Below are positions 43,771-52,918 of a DNA stretch of 64,000 bases, piece after piece (within the stretch, counting starts at the first letter, position 1; each line of letters opens with the position of its first letter). The stretch is from Nostoc sp. CHAB 5824 (lineage in GTDB: Bacteria > Cyanobacteriota > Cyanobacteriia > Cyanobacteriales > Nostocaceae), in NCBI RefSeq assembly GCF_020829665.1, contig NZ_JAIVFT010000015.1:1-64000 (forward strand), written 5' to 3'. Both the position numbers and the translations under genes were made by a program. The notes under the pieces are model-generated. The model did not search any database. It was not told the origin of the DNA and saw nothing but the letters and a program-made list of their open reading frames with translations.

Positions 43771-44457
43771 TTACAAGCGTTGTAGCAGGCTCAAACCGTG
43801 GGTATCAGTACCACAAGTATTGAAAAGAAAATATTCATCAGCCAACTTTTGCACTTGTTCTGATTCCACTACGCTGGGTTTCCAGGGGTTAGGGTTATTG
43901 TAGGCGTAGAAAGTTTCCACGCCATCGATGCCCTTTTGGGACGCAGCTGGAATTAAGTCAAAATGCGATCGCTTGTAACGAGCTGGATGAGCCAAAACTG
44001 CCAATCCCCCAGCCTCATGAATAGCAGCAATCACGTTACTTGCTTGATATTCTTGCCCTGTAGCCGCCCTTCTTTGGAGATAAGGCTTCATACTAGGGTG
44101 TTCTGGTGTAAAAGCGTAAGCCAAAATGTGAACTTCTATATCCAAAAGGTTGGCATTGATTTCCACACCACTCCACAGGTAAGGAGTGCTTGCACCAGGA
44201 TTATTCCACTTCCAGTCTTCTAACCAAGCAAGTGATGTTTGATAGCCGATAATACCATGATGATCGGTGATGGCTAACCCTTTTAGGCCAATAGCGATCG
44301 CTTGCTCCATCAATGCACTTGGCTGCAACCTACCATCTGAGTAGACTGTGTGCATGTGAAAGTTGAATAACCTTGGACAACTTTGTGCATCAATGTTCTG
44401 GAATACTTGCTTCAAAAGTTCTGTGGAAGCAGTAGTTCGGGCCAAATTTACAGCCAT
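43771..44457 (-). CDS. PHP-domain phosphoesterase
   Basis: This is a 228-residue metal-dependent phosphoesterase of the PHP superfamily. The metal ligands appear in order: FHMHTVYSDG, AITDHHGI, LAHPARYK and CGTDTHG. The protein consists of the PHP domain only, as in stand-alone enzymes such as YciV-type nucleotide phosphatases. The substrate (a nucleotide or short RNA) cannot be assigned. It is convergent with cobI and has a 460-base upstream spacer. Confidence 0.9.
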   Translation of the reverse strand: MAVNLARTTASTELLKQVFQNIDAQSCPRLFNFHMHTVYSDGRLQPSALMEQAIAIGLKGLAITDHHGIIGYQTSLAWLEDWKWNNPGASTPYLWSGVEINANLLDIEVHILAYAFTPEHPSMKPYLQRRAATGQEYQASNVIAAIHEAGGLAVLAHPARYKRSHFDLIPAASQKGIDGVETFYAYNNPNPWKPSVVESEQVQKLADEYFLFNTCGTDTHGLSLLQRL

Positions 44458-44918
44458 AACCCCCTCTGAACAAAAATATATCTTTTCAACACACTAAAAC
44501 GGCACATCTACAAATGAGAAAGACCCAGCACTAAAAATTAGTATTGGCTGCTACTTTCTCAGCTTTCTCAGCAAATTTTTCAATATGTTAAGACTACGTT
44601 AGCAAATCTTAACCTCAGTAGTCATGGGTATTTTGGATTACTTTCGTTTTAAGTAGTAACAAATATTGCATTAAACATCTTACAAATACGCCTAAATTAT
44701 CTGTGGTAAATAGCCTTATCTACTAAAGACTTAGTAGAGTAATTATCTCTACTAAGCCTGAAATGCAAATTAAATTTGTGTATAAAACGTGCAATTTACC
44801 TCAGTAATTACAGCTTTATCTAACTAGTAATGACTTTAGCGTAGGCGTAGCCCGCCGCAGGCATCGCATAAGTGAATCTACAATAGCTTCAAGAAAACTA
44901 GCGATCGGGCCTGAATTA
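44458..44918. other. AT-rich spacer
   Basis: About 460 bases of AT-rich DNA hold a small repeat, GCGTAGGCGTAGCCCGCCGC (44840-44870), and one GCGATCG site near 44900. Promoter elements for the PHP gene should lie near 44460-44600. No gene is seen. Confidence 0.5.
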
Positions 44919-46052
44919 CTATACTCCTCGTGCAATTCCAAAAGAATCTCCCTTCAAGGTGACTCCAAGTGGTTCTACCGCTACCTCGCGGGTAAGGGAT
45001 GCTTCAACCCTTCCGGCAATCACAGCGGTAAGCTTATGTTCTCTTGCGAGCATAACTATCCTCTGTGCATCCTGCTCAGACTCTGTATAGAATGCAAATC
45101 CTGCTCCGTAATTGAACACAGAAAGCATCGTCGCCGCCCCGCCCTCAAGATGACCCTCGACAAAGGTAAATATCTCCGGCAGTGGGAGCATCGTTTCGAT
45201 GACATACCGGAGCGGCTTCACCGACCGCATCAGCTTTTGCCACCCATGACCAGTGATGTTCTCCATCGCAGTGGGACGAATTCCCTCGCCAAGCACCGCC
45301 TGCACAAGCGGCGTATACAGATACGAAGCGGCATTCATCGCTTCCCAGAACTCCTGCCCACTTGGAAGTTTTGTTCTGTACCCGTCAGGGAGCGACTGGG
45401 CAAGCTTTCGCAATGGGGTAAAGCCGTTCTCATGGGGGCCCGAGCTTTCGACGAGAACAATGGTATTTCCGGCATCCAGACGTGAGCTATCAATGGGAGC
45501 GACACCAGGCGGCATAATCCCAAAAACCGAGCCTGCGATGTCGAGCCGGCCTGGAATCATCTTCGTTTTTAGTTGAGGAGTTTCCCCTGAGAGATACACA
45601 CACCCAACTCGTTTGCACGCCTCAACTACTCCATCCAGAAACCCATCAAGAAAAGCGGGGGTGAAGATTGTTTCAGGAGTACTCGACGGCAGATAAAGAC
45701 CGAGAAGTATAGTCTGCATACCTGAAGTTGCGGCATCGTTCGTCAGACACGAGATAATCTTGATACCGATGTTCCACCAGAATCGTCGAAGTTCTTCTTC
45801 GGAAAGGTCGTCAGGTCGGGTATCGTCTGCGGTGCCCAGTCCTTCGGGGACAAGTGTCATAGAAAGTTCTCTAGCCCCCGCCTCTAAAAATGGAGCAAGA
45901 TTGAAGCTAAAAGCATTAGCACTTGCTCCAAGACCCGATGCTGGCACGATGCCATAGGCGCTTGCAAAGCCAAGCGTGCGTTTTGCGGCATCGATGAAGC
46001 GTCGTTTTGCGGCATCGAGAGTATCGTAATCGACTTGATCGACTTGAGCCAT
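44919..46052 (-). CDS. PurM-like (AIR synthase family) protein, probably horizontally acquired
   Basis: This is a 377-residue protein of the PurM/ThiL/SelD/HypE ATP-using superfamily. SGETPQLKTKMIPGRLDIAG matches the GGETAEMPG...DLAG block of PurM, VESSGPHENGFTPLRKL matches its SSGLHSNGY block, and NITGHGWQKLMR matches AHITGGG. The N-terminal glycine/Asn part (FNLAPFLEAGARELSMTLV, LTNDAATSGMQ) is divergent. Codon use is unlike the neighbours: two 60-base lines I counted hold 33 and 34 G+C, and no HIP1 site was found in the gene. A normal purM is expected elsewhere, so this may be a paralogue with another acyl-phosphate-type substrate. Confidence 0.8.
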   Translation of the reverse strand: MAQVDQVDYDTLDAAKRRFIDAAKRTLGFASAYGIVPASGLGASANAFSFNLAPFLEAGARELSMTLVPEGLGTADDTRPDDLSEEELRRFWWNIGIKIISCLTNDAATSGMQTILLGLYLPSSTPETIFTPAFLDGFLDGVVEACKRVGCVYLSGETPQLKTKMIPGRLDIAGSVFGIMPPGVAPIDSSRLDAGNTIVLVESSGPHENGFTPLRKLAQSLPDGYRTKLPSGQEFWEAMNAASYLYTPLVQAVLGEGIRPTAMENITGHGWQKLMRSVKPLRYVIETMLPLPEIFTFVEGHLEGGAATMLSVFNYGAGFAFYTESEQDAQRIVMLAREHKLTAVIAGRVEASLTREVAVEPLGVTLKGDSFGIARGV

Positions 46053-46078
46053 CAGGTTGCGTTTTAATTTAGGAGTAG

Positions 46079-46098
46079 AGACGCGATTAATCGCGTCT
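46079..46098. repeat. 20-bp perfect palindrome
   Basis: AGACGCGATTAATCGCGTCT is self-complementary over its whole length and lies just upstream of the PurM-like gene. This type of GACGCGATTAATCGCGTC element is frequent in cyanobacteria. Confidence 0.85.
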
Positions 46099-46139
46099 GT
46101 GCAGGAGTTAAAAGTTAAGAAAATTCATAACTCCTAATT

Positions 46140-46346
46140 TTAAAATACCTCATCTTCAATACCGCGCCACCATTCCCCCAAATTCATCATGTCTTGGTAA
46201 ATGTCTTCTAATTCTTTGGTGTAGACATCATCTGTAAGGGTGGCTCGACGCTCTTGCAATTTCTTGAGGCGCAGTTGTACTAATAGCCAAGGTTTAGTGA
46301 TGCTATTAGTGGCTTCTATATATTGCGCTAGTTCTTTGCTATCCAT
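46140..46346 (-). CDS. small unrecognised cytoplasmic protein
   Basis: This is a 68-residue charged protein, probably all helical (ITKPWLLVQLRLKKLQERRA, DVYTKELEDIYQDMMNLGEW), with a Trp-rich acidic C-terminus. Its size and Leu/Lys/Glu pattern look like a real small protein rather than a shadow frame, and the spacer around it carries no competing frame. No known domain is recognised. It lies upstream of the PurM-like gene on the same strand (gap 87 bases), so cotranscription is possible. Confidence 0.6.
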   Translation of the reverse strand: MDSKELAQYIEATNSITKPWLLVQLRLKKLQERRATLTDDVYTKELEDIYQDMMNLGEWWRGIEDEVF

Positions 46347-46416
46347 AATATTTTATATTTTGATTTTCATGCCACTATTTTTATTTAAGCTACTGCCCGT
46401 CACGCTACTGAATACC

Positions 46417-46454
46417 AGAAAAGGGAGAAATTGTTTTTAATTTCTCCCTTTTCT
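46417..46454 (-). terminator. perfect 16-bp hairpin, likely terminator of sodB
   Basis: AGAAAAGGGAGAAATT (46417-46432) and AATTTCTCCCTTTTCT (46439-46454) are exact complements around a 6-base loop. The sodB transcript runs leftward through this point. The stem ends in TTTTCT, but a long U-tract is lacking, so the strength is uncertain. Confidence 0.6.
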
Positions 46455-46595
46455 CGGTGGACTTTCTGCTGCAACTTTTGTAAATTAACTGATTGTTTCT
46501 ACTTTACATGGTCTGGCACAAGCCAGGTATACGCATTTAACTTTGCCGTTCCCAAAAGGTAGGGTAGCAGCTTCTCGTTTATGTGAATTACATCC

Positions 46596-46791
46596 GTAGG
46601 GGCACGGTATGCCCATTGATGTCAACTTTGTCTCGTTCCTAGTCTCAGGCTGGGAATGCCCATTAGGAGGCTCCGCCTCCAGAATTAGCGGCAGCAGCCC
46701 AATGACAAGCATTTACAGCCTCTGGCTGAAAACAAGGTTTTAAAAGGGTTTTGCCTTAAGTTGACACCAATGGGGTATGCCGCGCCCCTAC
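46596..46791. mobile_element. third copy of the core element, with about 31-bp terminal inverted repeats
   Basis: The left end GTAGGGGCACGGTATGCCCA (46596 onward) and the right end, whose complement reads GTAGGGGCGCGGCATACCCC, are inverted repeats of about 31 bp that continue into TTGRTGTCAACT. The core (TGTCTCGTTCCTAGTCTCAG, GGAGGCTCCGCCTCC, TTAAGTTGACACCAATGGGG) matches 18460-18603. The minus-strand frame over it is not a gene. Confidence 0.8.
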
Positions 46792-46801
46792 TGGCAGTTA
46801 A

Positions 46802-47404
46802 TTAAGCTTTAGCCAAGTTTTCAGTAGCAAAGTCCCAGTTGACCAAGTTTTCTAGGAAATTTTTGATGAACGCCGGACGGGCGTTTCTGTAGTCAATGTA
46901 GTAGGCGTGTTCCCAAACATCCAAGGTTAGGAGCGCCTTCTGACCATAAGCTAGTGGATTTTCTGCATTCGGTGTCTTAATCACCTTTAGCGTACCACCA
47001 TCATCAATCAACCAAGACCATCCGCTGCCAAATTGAGTTGCGGCGGCGTTAGAGAACTCTTCTTTGAATTTGTCGAAGCTACCAAAATCTTTATCAATTT
47101 TGGCTGCGAGATCGCCAGTGGGTGTACCACCACCTCCTGGTTTCAAGGAATTCCAAAAGAAGGTGTGGTTCCAAACTTGGGCAGCGTTGTTGAAGATTCC
47201 CACCTTAGAAGAGTCTTTGAAGGAAGTTTTGATCACCTCTTCTAGAGACTTATCAGCAAGTTCTGTACCTTCAGTGAGCTTGTTGAGGTTATCTACATAA
47301 GCTTTGTGGTGCTTGCCATAGTGATACTCGAAAGTTTCCGCTTTCATGCCATATGGCTCTAGAGCATTAATGTCGAAGGGTAGTGGGGGCTGTACAAATG
47401 CCAT
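46802..47404 (-). CDS. sodB: iron superoxide dismutase
   Basis: This is a 200-residue Fe-type superoxide dismutase. The metal-binding His residues are in YHYGKHHKAYVDNLN and QVWNHTFFWN, and the Asp/His pair in LLTLDVWEHAYYIDYRN. Gln in NAAQVWNHTFFW is diagnostic of the Fe form, as opposed to Gly in Mn enzymes. No signal peptide is present, so it is cytosolic. It is a single gene, with a terminator-like hairpin at 46417 and a 670-base upstream spacer. Confidence 0.96.
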   Translation of the reverse strand: MAFVQPPLPFDINALEPYGMKAETFEYHYGKHHKAYVDNLNKLTEGTELADKSLEEVIKTSFKDSSKVGIFNNAAQVWNHTFFWNSLKPGGGGTPTGDLAAKIDKDFGSFDKFKEEFSNAAATQFGSGWSWLIDDGGTLKVIKTPNAENPLAYGQKALLTLDVWEHAYYIDYRNARPAFIKNFLENLVNWDFATENLAKA

Positions 47405-48077
47405 TGTGTCAAATCCTCTCTTTACCGGTTTCCAGTTTTAAGCTATTGCAGAAGCTTAGGAAATTAACAGCTTTTATTTTTGAGGTTTTATGTCTTTAAT
47501 GATGAAACATAAAACTTAACATCGTCATTTTACTACCAAAGTGAAGATAAAAACAAAGTACTCGTCTAATAAGTAAAATAAGTCAAATCACTAGGAAATA
47601 ATGACTATAAATAAAAATGGCTAATATTTCCTAGCTAAAGACCAATAAATAATTAAGTAGGTAGGCATAATTTAACATAGGATGCCAACCAGTGAAATCA
47701 GCTTGCTGAGCAGATTTTAACTTCTGGAACCAGTGCAGTCTTGGGTTTTGGCAAGTGCCTCAACTACCGTCTTCCTGCCTCTGGTAAGAACTGCCTTTTA
47801 CTTAGCATTTAGCAATTAAAGTTTTCAGGCTTCTACCTGTAGCGGGATTAACCGCCATGTGAGGAATCAGTCGAAAGCGAGATGATTTATTACTTAAATA
47901 ATTTAAAATATATAATACGATAATTCAAGTTTTGAATGTAAATAATCGATAGTAAAATTATTTAATATTTTGCTTTTGGGCTGTTTCTAGGTACAGCTTT
48001 AAGGATGGTAAGTGAAGAATGACTCATCTACCATCCTTTTGAACTAAAAAACTAACAGCAAATAGCGGTGATTATCA
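47405..48077. other. long spacer upstream of sodB
   Basis: About 670 bases. The sodB promoter should lie at 47405-47530. A GC-richer patch (about 47690-47875, with CAGTGCAGTC, CTTCCTGCCTCTGG and AGCGGGATTAACCGCC) stands out inside AT-rich flanks and could hold a structured RNA or the remains of a gene. No known RNA family was recognised. Confidence 0.3.
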
Positions 48078-49679
48078 CTAAGATAAACGCTTCTTGTAGT
48101 AGTTAACAATTTGTGCTGTGACTTCAGCAATATTCAGACCATCGGTTTCAACTTCCATCGCATCCGCTGCTTTTTGCAAAGGGGAAACTTTGCGTGTACT
48201 ATCTTTCCAATCGCGTTCGGTAATATCCCGTTCCAGCTGCTCTAAACTCACTTCGGGTTGACCTTGTTTGTTAAAGTCTTCTTGGCGGCGACGGGCGCGT
48301 TCACTCACAGAAGCGGTTAAGAAGATTTTCACTTCGGCATCGGGGAACACGTGAGTACCGATGTCCCGACCTTCAGCCACTAAACCACCTTTTTTACCCC
48401 AGTTTTGCTGTTGTTTAACCAGTGCTTGACGGACAGCGCTTTGTGCGGCGATCGCAGATACTTTAGATGTGACCTCAATCGTGCGAATTGCCTGGGTAAC
48501 ATCGGTACCGTCAATCCAAACCCGCACGCTCGATTGTAAATCCTGGGTAGGAGTAAGTTCAATTTTACACTGATTAGTTAATTCAGCGATCGCACACTCA
48601 TCATCAATAGCAATCCCCTTTTGCAGTACTAACCAAGTAACAGCACGATACATAGCGCCTGTATCTAAATACACTAAACTCAGGTTTGCTGCCACTTGAC
48701 GCGCCACTGTGGATTTACCAGCACCGGCTGGGCCATCAATGGCGATGATAGGTTGACGATCGCGCAATATTATATTGTCAATCAAACGTGTAGACCCAAG
48801 ACGAGCTGCGATCGCCAACATTCCTTCCTCCTCAACTTTTTCTAAAGACATTAACGTAGTCGGTTCAACCAATTCAATATATTCCACTAAAATCGTGCTG
48901 ACTATAGCCACTTCTTGCTGTACTAGTGCTATCAACTTGTTACTATTGCGATCGCCTGCAATGAAAGCAGCTTCGGCTCGTCGCAAGCCACGATATAATG
49001 CCGCTGCTTGATCTTTTGCCGTTGCAGTCAAATATTGATTACGAGAACTGAAGGCAAGACCCGACGCTTCCCGCACTGTTGGACAAGCAACAATTTCTAC
49101 TGGCAAATTTAAGTCAGCTACTAAGCGTTTAATAATTGCCAGTTGCTGACCATCCTTTTGACCAAAGTAGGCACGGTCAGGCTGTACCAAGTTGAAAAGT
49201 TTGGTCACAATCGTAGCGACACCCTGAAAGTGACCTTGCCGAGAACGACCACACAAGCCTGTTATCATAGCAGATGGGGGGATAACTTGTGTAACCTTTG
49301 ATTCTTGTATACTCTTCTGGGGAACTGCCATTTCTTCCGGAGTTGGCGCAAAAATTGCATCTACCCCAGCTTGTTCGCAAAATTGTTGGTCTTGCTCTAA
49401 AGTGCGGGGATAGCGTTGATAATCCTCATTGGGAGCAAATTGCAGGGGATTGACGAAAATACTAACAATCACCGTAGAATTTTCATGCCGCGCCCGTTGA
49501 ATCAAGCTTAAATGACCTTGATGCAAATTTCCCATTGTTGGCACCAGACCGACTGCCGTCTGATACCAGCCAGTCATTTCATCTAGTCTCAGATCCTCAG
49601 TAACCGCAATTAGCTTGTTTTCTGAGCAGTGTTTAGTTAAATAGCAGCGTAAAGCTGCGACTGTTGTCAGCAGGCGCAC
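48078..49679 (-). CDS. panC-cmk: bifunctional pantoate-beta-alanine ligase / cytidylate kinase
   Basis: This is a 533-residue fusion. The N-terminal PanC half (about 1-300) makes pantothenate from pantoate and beta-alanine (VGLVPTMGNLHQGHLSLIQR, with HxGH-type nucleotide motif; AYFGQKDGQQLAIIKR). The C-terminal Cmk half (about 310-530) phosphorylates CMP and dCMP (IDGPAGAGKSTVARQ P-loop, YLDTGAMYRAVTW, EGRDIGTHVFPDAEVKIFLT). This fusion is known and widespread in cyanobacteria. It is not in an operon here; the STRR-type repeats at 49785-49885 separate it from rlpA. Confidence 0.96.
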   Translation of the reverse strand: MRLLTTVAALRCYLTKHCSENKLIAVTEDLRLDEMTGWYQTAVGLVPTMGNLHQGHLSLIQRARHENSTVIVSIFVNPLQFAPNEDYQRYPRTLEQDQQFCEQAGVDAIFAPTPEEMAVPQKSIQESKVTQVIPPSAMITGLCGRSRQGHFQGVATIVTKLFNLVQPDRAYFGQKDGQQLAIIKRLVADLNLPVEIVACPTVREASGLAFSSRNQYLTATAKDQAAALYRGLRRAEAAFIAGDRNSNKLIALVQQEVAIVSTILVEYIELVEPTTLMSLEKVEEEGMLAIAARLGSTRLIDNIILRDRQPIIAIDGPAGAGKSTVARQVAANLSLVYLDTGAMYRAVTWLVLQKGIAIDDECAIAELTNQCKIELTPTQDLQSSVRVWIDGTDVTQAIRTIEVTSKVSAIAAQSAVRQALVKQQQNWGKKGGLVAEGRDIGTHVFPDAEVKIFLTASVSERARRRQEDFNKQGQPEVSLEQLERDITERDWKDSTRKVSPLQKAADAMEVETDGLNIAEVTAQIVNYYKKRLS

Positions 49680-49784
49680 AAAAATACCCCTAGTTCTTAT
49701 CGATCCCTCCCCCGTTAGTTTATATCTGAAATAGAGGGAAGAGATGATTGAACTAGGGGAATTAAGTGATACGGAACTCGGAAT

Positions 49785-49885
49785 TGGAGATTGAGGGTTG
49801 GGGATTGGGGGTTGGGGATTGGGGATTGGGGATTAAATATACAAAATTTCCCTACCCTAGTCCCTAGTCCCTAGCCCCCAGTCCC
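49785..49885. repeat. short tandem repeats GGGGATT and CCCTAGT
   Basis: GGGGATTGGG units (49788-49834) and CCCTAGTCCCTAG units (49854-49885) fill the gap between panC-cmk and rlpA. They are heptamer-type STRR arrays in opposite orientation. Confidence 0.75.
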
Positions 49886-49891
49886 TAATAA

Positions 49892-50995
49892 TTATTTCCC
49901 CAAAACTTCAATATGTACTGGTGCCACGCCACTGCCCATCATTCCCAAAATTCGAGCCGCGCCAGCAGACACGTCAATGACTCGACCTCGAATGAATGGG
50001 CCTCGGTCATTAATCCGTAGCACTACAGAACGACCGTTGCGGGTGTTGGTTACACGGACTTGCGTACCAAACGGTAAGCTGCGATGGGCGGCAGTCATTC
50101 CTTCTGGATTAAATCTCTGGCCGCTAGCAGTACGATTACCAGAACCGTCATAGCCGTAAAAAGAAGCTATACCTCTCAAGGTAGCTCGCACTGCTCCGAC
50201 GGCAATCCGTTGAGGCTGCTTTGGCATTGCTATTGGCGAACGCACAGGTAAATTAGCAATTTCTTTTAAGGGAGATGCATTGCCTAGAAGTCTCCGCAGG
50301 CGATTGGTTGCTTGCAATGCATCTTGCGCCAGATTGTTGGTACTATCTGCTAGTCGCGTACCTTCGTTAATTTCGACCAATTCTTCGCCATCAATTTTGA
50401 TTACATAGCGATCGCCATTTTGTTGGACTGGAGCGCTTTTGTTTTGCGCTTGATTGGCAGTAGATTTTTCCCCTGCTTTCCAACTTACGGTAATCTTACT
50501 CCCGTCCACATTTTCCCGATTCAACTGGTTGATCTTAGCTGCTATTACACCAGCTATCTGAACCGGGTCATCGTCAACAGAGGTAATCTGGTTACTCACA
50601 TCTGTTAAGTTCCCAGTATTCAATGCATTTGATGAATTGCTAGCAATAAGGGCGTACGATTGTACGCCCCCAGCATCTCCAATTGCACCAACTTTTTTAC
50701 TTTCAAGATTCGTATTTGATACAGAACTCAAAAAGGTCAGAACAGGTATATTTCGGATAAAAAGGGTTGCCGCCTTACGTCCTCCAATGTTGTGAGGATG
50801 AATTTCTGTAATCACAGCATCCAAGGTTTGTTTCCCTGCTCTGGATTGGTACTCTCCCACCTTCACCACATCAGGGGCAGGTGATTTCTGAGAAGCTATT
50901 TCATTTCCCTTGGTGGTTTGAGTGCAACCGACTGAGGGTATGCCCAAAGCAGCCATAGACAGGGCAACAATAATCCACAAATGTCTTTGATTCAT
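49892..50995 (-). CDS. rlpA: RlpA-like septal-ring lytic transglycosylase
   Basis: This is a 367-residue exported protein. An N-terminal hydrophobic segment ends in PSVGC, so it may be a lipoprotein. A long middle region (about 40-240) is unique and basic. The C-terminal double-psi beta-barrel (about 275-365: GIASFYGYDGSGNRTASGQR, THRSLPFG-type stretch, LRINDRGPF and GRVIDVSAGAARILGM) is the RlpA domain with the conserved Asp. RlpA cuts naked glycan strands and acts at cell-division sites. A GTACGCCC-type palindrome lies in frame in the middle region. There is no SPOR domain. Confidence 0.9.
   Translation of the reverse strand: MNQRHLWIIVALSMAALGIPSVGCTQTTKGNEIASQKSPAPDVVKVGEYQSRAGKQTLDAVITEIHPHNIGGRKAATLFIRNIPVLTFLSSVSNTNLESKKVGAIGDAGGVQSYALIASNSSNALNTGNLTDVSNQITSVDDDPVQIAGVIAAKINQLNRENVDGSKITVSWKAGEKSTANQAQNKSAPVQQNGDRYVIKIDGEELVEINEGTRLADSTNNLAQDALQATNRLRRLLGNASPLKEIANLPVRSPIAMPKQPQRIAVGAVRATLRGIASFYGYDGSGNRTASGQRFNPEGMTAAHRSLPFGTQVRVTNTRNGRSVVLRINDRGPFIRGRVIDVSAGAARILGMMGSGVAPVHIEVLGK
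50650..50670. repeat. GGGCGTAC palindrome inside rlpA
   Basis: A 21-base self-complementary piece with arms GGGCGTAC and GTACGCCC is a core of the GTAGGGGC family. It is translated in frame as GGVQSYAL. Similar palindromes lie at 18410 and, more diverged, at 851, 51829 and 57738. Confidence 0.8.
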
Positions 50996-51895
50996 GCGTC
51001 CGTTTTTTAAAGCGACTGTAGAACTTAAGTTTTATAACTTGCGGGATTTTTCACTAGTGAAAGTGACTTCCCTTCTGAAAAACTCGAACTCGTTCCGTTT
51101 TCACTTTGTTGTTTATAACTGCAACAGACTAGCACGAACCTTTTGGGTTGGGGATCAGGGTTTTAGCGTAATTCTTAACAGCTTTCTCAAATTCCAATTC
51201 TCATTTTAAGGGCGAAACCTTTCTCAAATGCGGGCTTTGGCTATGTAACGCTTTTTTCGGCAAGTCAAAAATTTCTTAAAAAAACTTTACGCTTATTGCA
51301 CACTAAAGTGACGATACCCTACTCACATTCGTCCTAAAGGTTCGCAACTACACGTGTATTTTATATCACATTTACTTTAGCTATTTCCTCTAAGAAGATA
51401 ATATAACTTTAATTAAATGGCAACGGCATAAATACTTAAAATTACTTATTTAATGAAATATTCAAATTTCCCTATGAACTTGTCGTGCTATGAGTTACAC
51501 CTGAAATAATTACGCAGATTAGTTTGAGTTTAATATCTTTTTTCAAAGTTTTTTCTACTTAAATTAATAATGACTTTTATTCTCCATGACTAGACTGAAA
51601 CTAGTAATATATATAACTTACTGTAACAGTGTTACTGAGTATAAAAAAAAGGGCAATACTCAACTTAATATTTTTCAGGATTAATGATAAAAAAATTAAT
51701 AAATTTTTGCGATCGCTTGGAGATTAAACCTATGACGTATTAAAAAGCACAATAGTCTTTTTTTGCCCTAAGTACTCGTTCAAATATGATTTTTTAGAGC
51801 AAGCTATTTTTTCAAAAATCTTTGTAACTGTAGGGATGTGCGGCTGTAGACCCCTATTATATATAGTGGATATTTTGGGAAATGCTACCAGCCTA
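50996..51895. other. AT-rich spacer between rlpA and the glutaminase gene
   Basis: About 900 bases, largely AT-rich. No gene is supported; the frames present are short and lack ribosome sites. A diverged GTAGGGGC palindrome (51829-51856) stands close to the glutaminase start. Promoters for both divergent genes should lie here, near 51000-51100 and 51700-51830. Confidence 0.5.
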
Positions 51896-52879
51896 ATGAC
51901 AAACCAAGCAGATCAAGGAGATTTAGAAATAGATCCGTCGCCCTTAAAAGCTTTTCTCAACGAGTTGCATTCCCAGTACAAGTTACTGCAAGAGGGTGCA
52001 GTAGCGAAATATATTCCGGAACTGGCAAAGGCAAACCCGGACTTGTTCAGCATTTGTATTGTGACAGTAGATGGTCAGATTTACAAAGTTGGTGACTACG
52101 AGCAACTCTTTACGATTCAGTCGATTTCTAAGGTGTTTGCGTATGGACTTGCCTTAGAAGATCATGGACTGGATTATGTTTTAACTAGAGTTGGCGTCGA
52201 ACCGACGGGGGATGCATTCAACGCGATTGTTTTGGATGAGCAATCGAAGCGGCCTTATAACCCAATGGTAAATGCTGGAGCGATCGCAACTACCAGCTTA
52301 ATCAAAGGTTCCGGCCCAACCGAACGCCTCAACCGAATGCTGGATATGTTTCGGCGATATATTGGCCGCGACGTGTTCGTTGACATTTCAGTTTATACCT
52401 CAGAACGCAGTACAGGGCATCGCAACCGCGCAATGGCACATCTGATGCTTAACTTCGGCATGATTGACCGGAACATTGAAGAGTCGCTGGATCTTTATTT
52501 CCAGCAGTGTGCTGTGATGGTGAATTGCCAAGACTTAGCAGTGATGGCGGCTACCCTTGCTAACAGAGGTATTAACCCTATCACCAAAGAACGGGCGGTA
52601 GATAAGCATTACATCAAAGATATTCTGAGTGTTATGTATACCTGCGGAATGTACAACTTTGCCGGGGAGTGGGCTTATAAAATTGGTATTCCGGCAAAAA
52701 GCGGTATTTGTGGTGGGATTATTGCCGTTGTACCCAATAAGATGGGCATTGGAGTTTTTTCGCCGCTGCTGGATGTACGTGGTAATAGTGTGCGGGGAGT
52801 CAAGGTGTGTGAAGAACTTTCCCAACGCTTAGGTTTACATCTATTTGATTGTTCAGGTGAAGAGACGAAATTCCAATAA
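51896..52879 (+). CDS. glsA: glutaminase A
   Basis: This is a 327-residue serine-dependent glutaminase with the beta-lactamase-like fold. Catalytic Ser-x2-Lys is in TIQSISKVFAYGLAL, followed by VEPTGDAFNA, RPYNPMVNAGAIAT, SERSTGHRNRAMAHLM and KSGICGGIIAVVP. I prefer the start at 51896: an ATG at 51836 is in frame but lies within a repeated palindrome. Neither start has a strong ribosome site. It makes glutamate and ammonia from glutamine and acts in the cytoplasm. Confidence 0.93.
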   Translation: MTNQADQGDLEIDPSPLKAFLNELHSQYKLLQEGAVAKYIPELAKANPDLFSICIVTVDGQIYKVGDYEQLFTIQSISKVFAYGLALEDHGLDYVLTRVGVEPTGDAFNAIVLDEQSKRPYNPMVNAGAIATTSLIKGSGPTERLNRMLDMFRRYIGRDVFVDISVYTSERSTGHRNRAMAHLMLNFGMIDRNIEESLDLYFQQCAVMVNCQDLAVMAATLANRGINPITKERAVDKHYIKDILSVMYTCGMYNFAGEWAYKIGIPAKSGICGGIIAVVPNKMGIGVFSPLLDVRGNSVRGVKVCEELSQRLGLHLFDCSGEETKFQ

Positions 52880-52918
52880 ATTTTGCTTGAATTTAAAAAA
52901 CCCTGAGTTTTATTAGCT

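Noticed and set aside
46485..46712. 75-residue minus-strand frame
   Set aside because: It runs through the MITE-like element at 46596-46791 and has no ribosome site.
47690..47875. 6S RNA or tRNA-like gene
   Set aside because: No tRNA arms, T-loop or recognisable 6S bubble could be traced; it is left as an unexplained GC-richer island.
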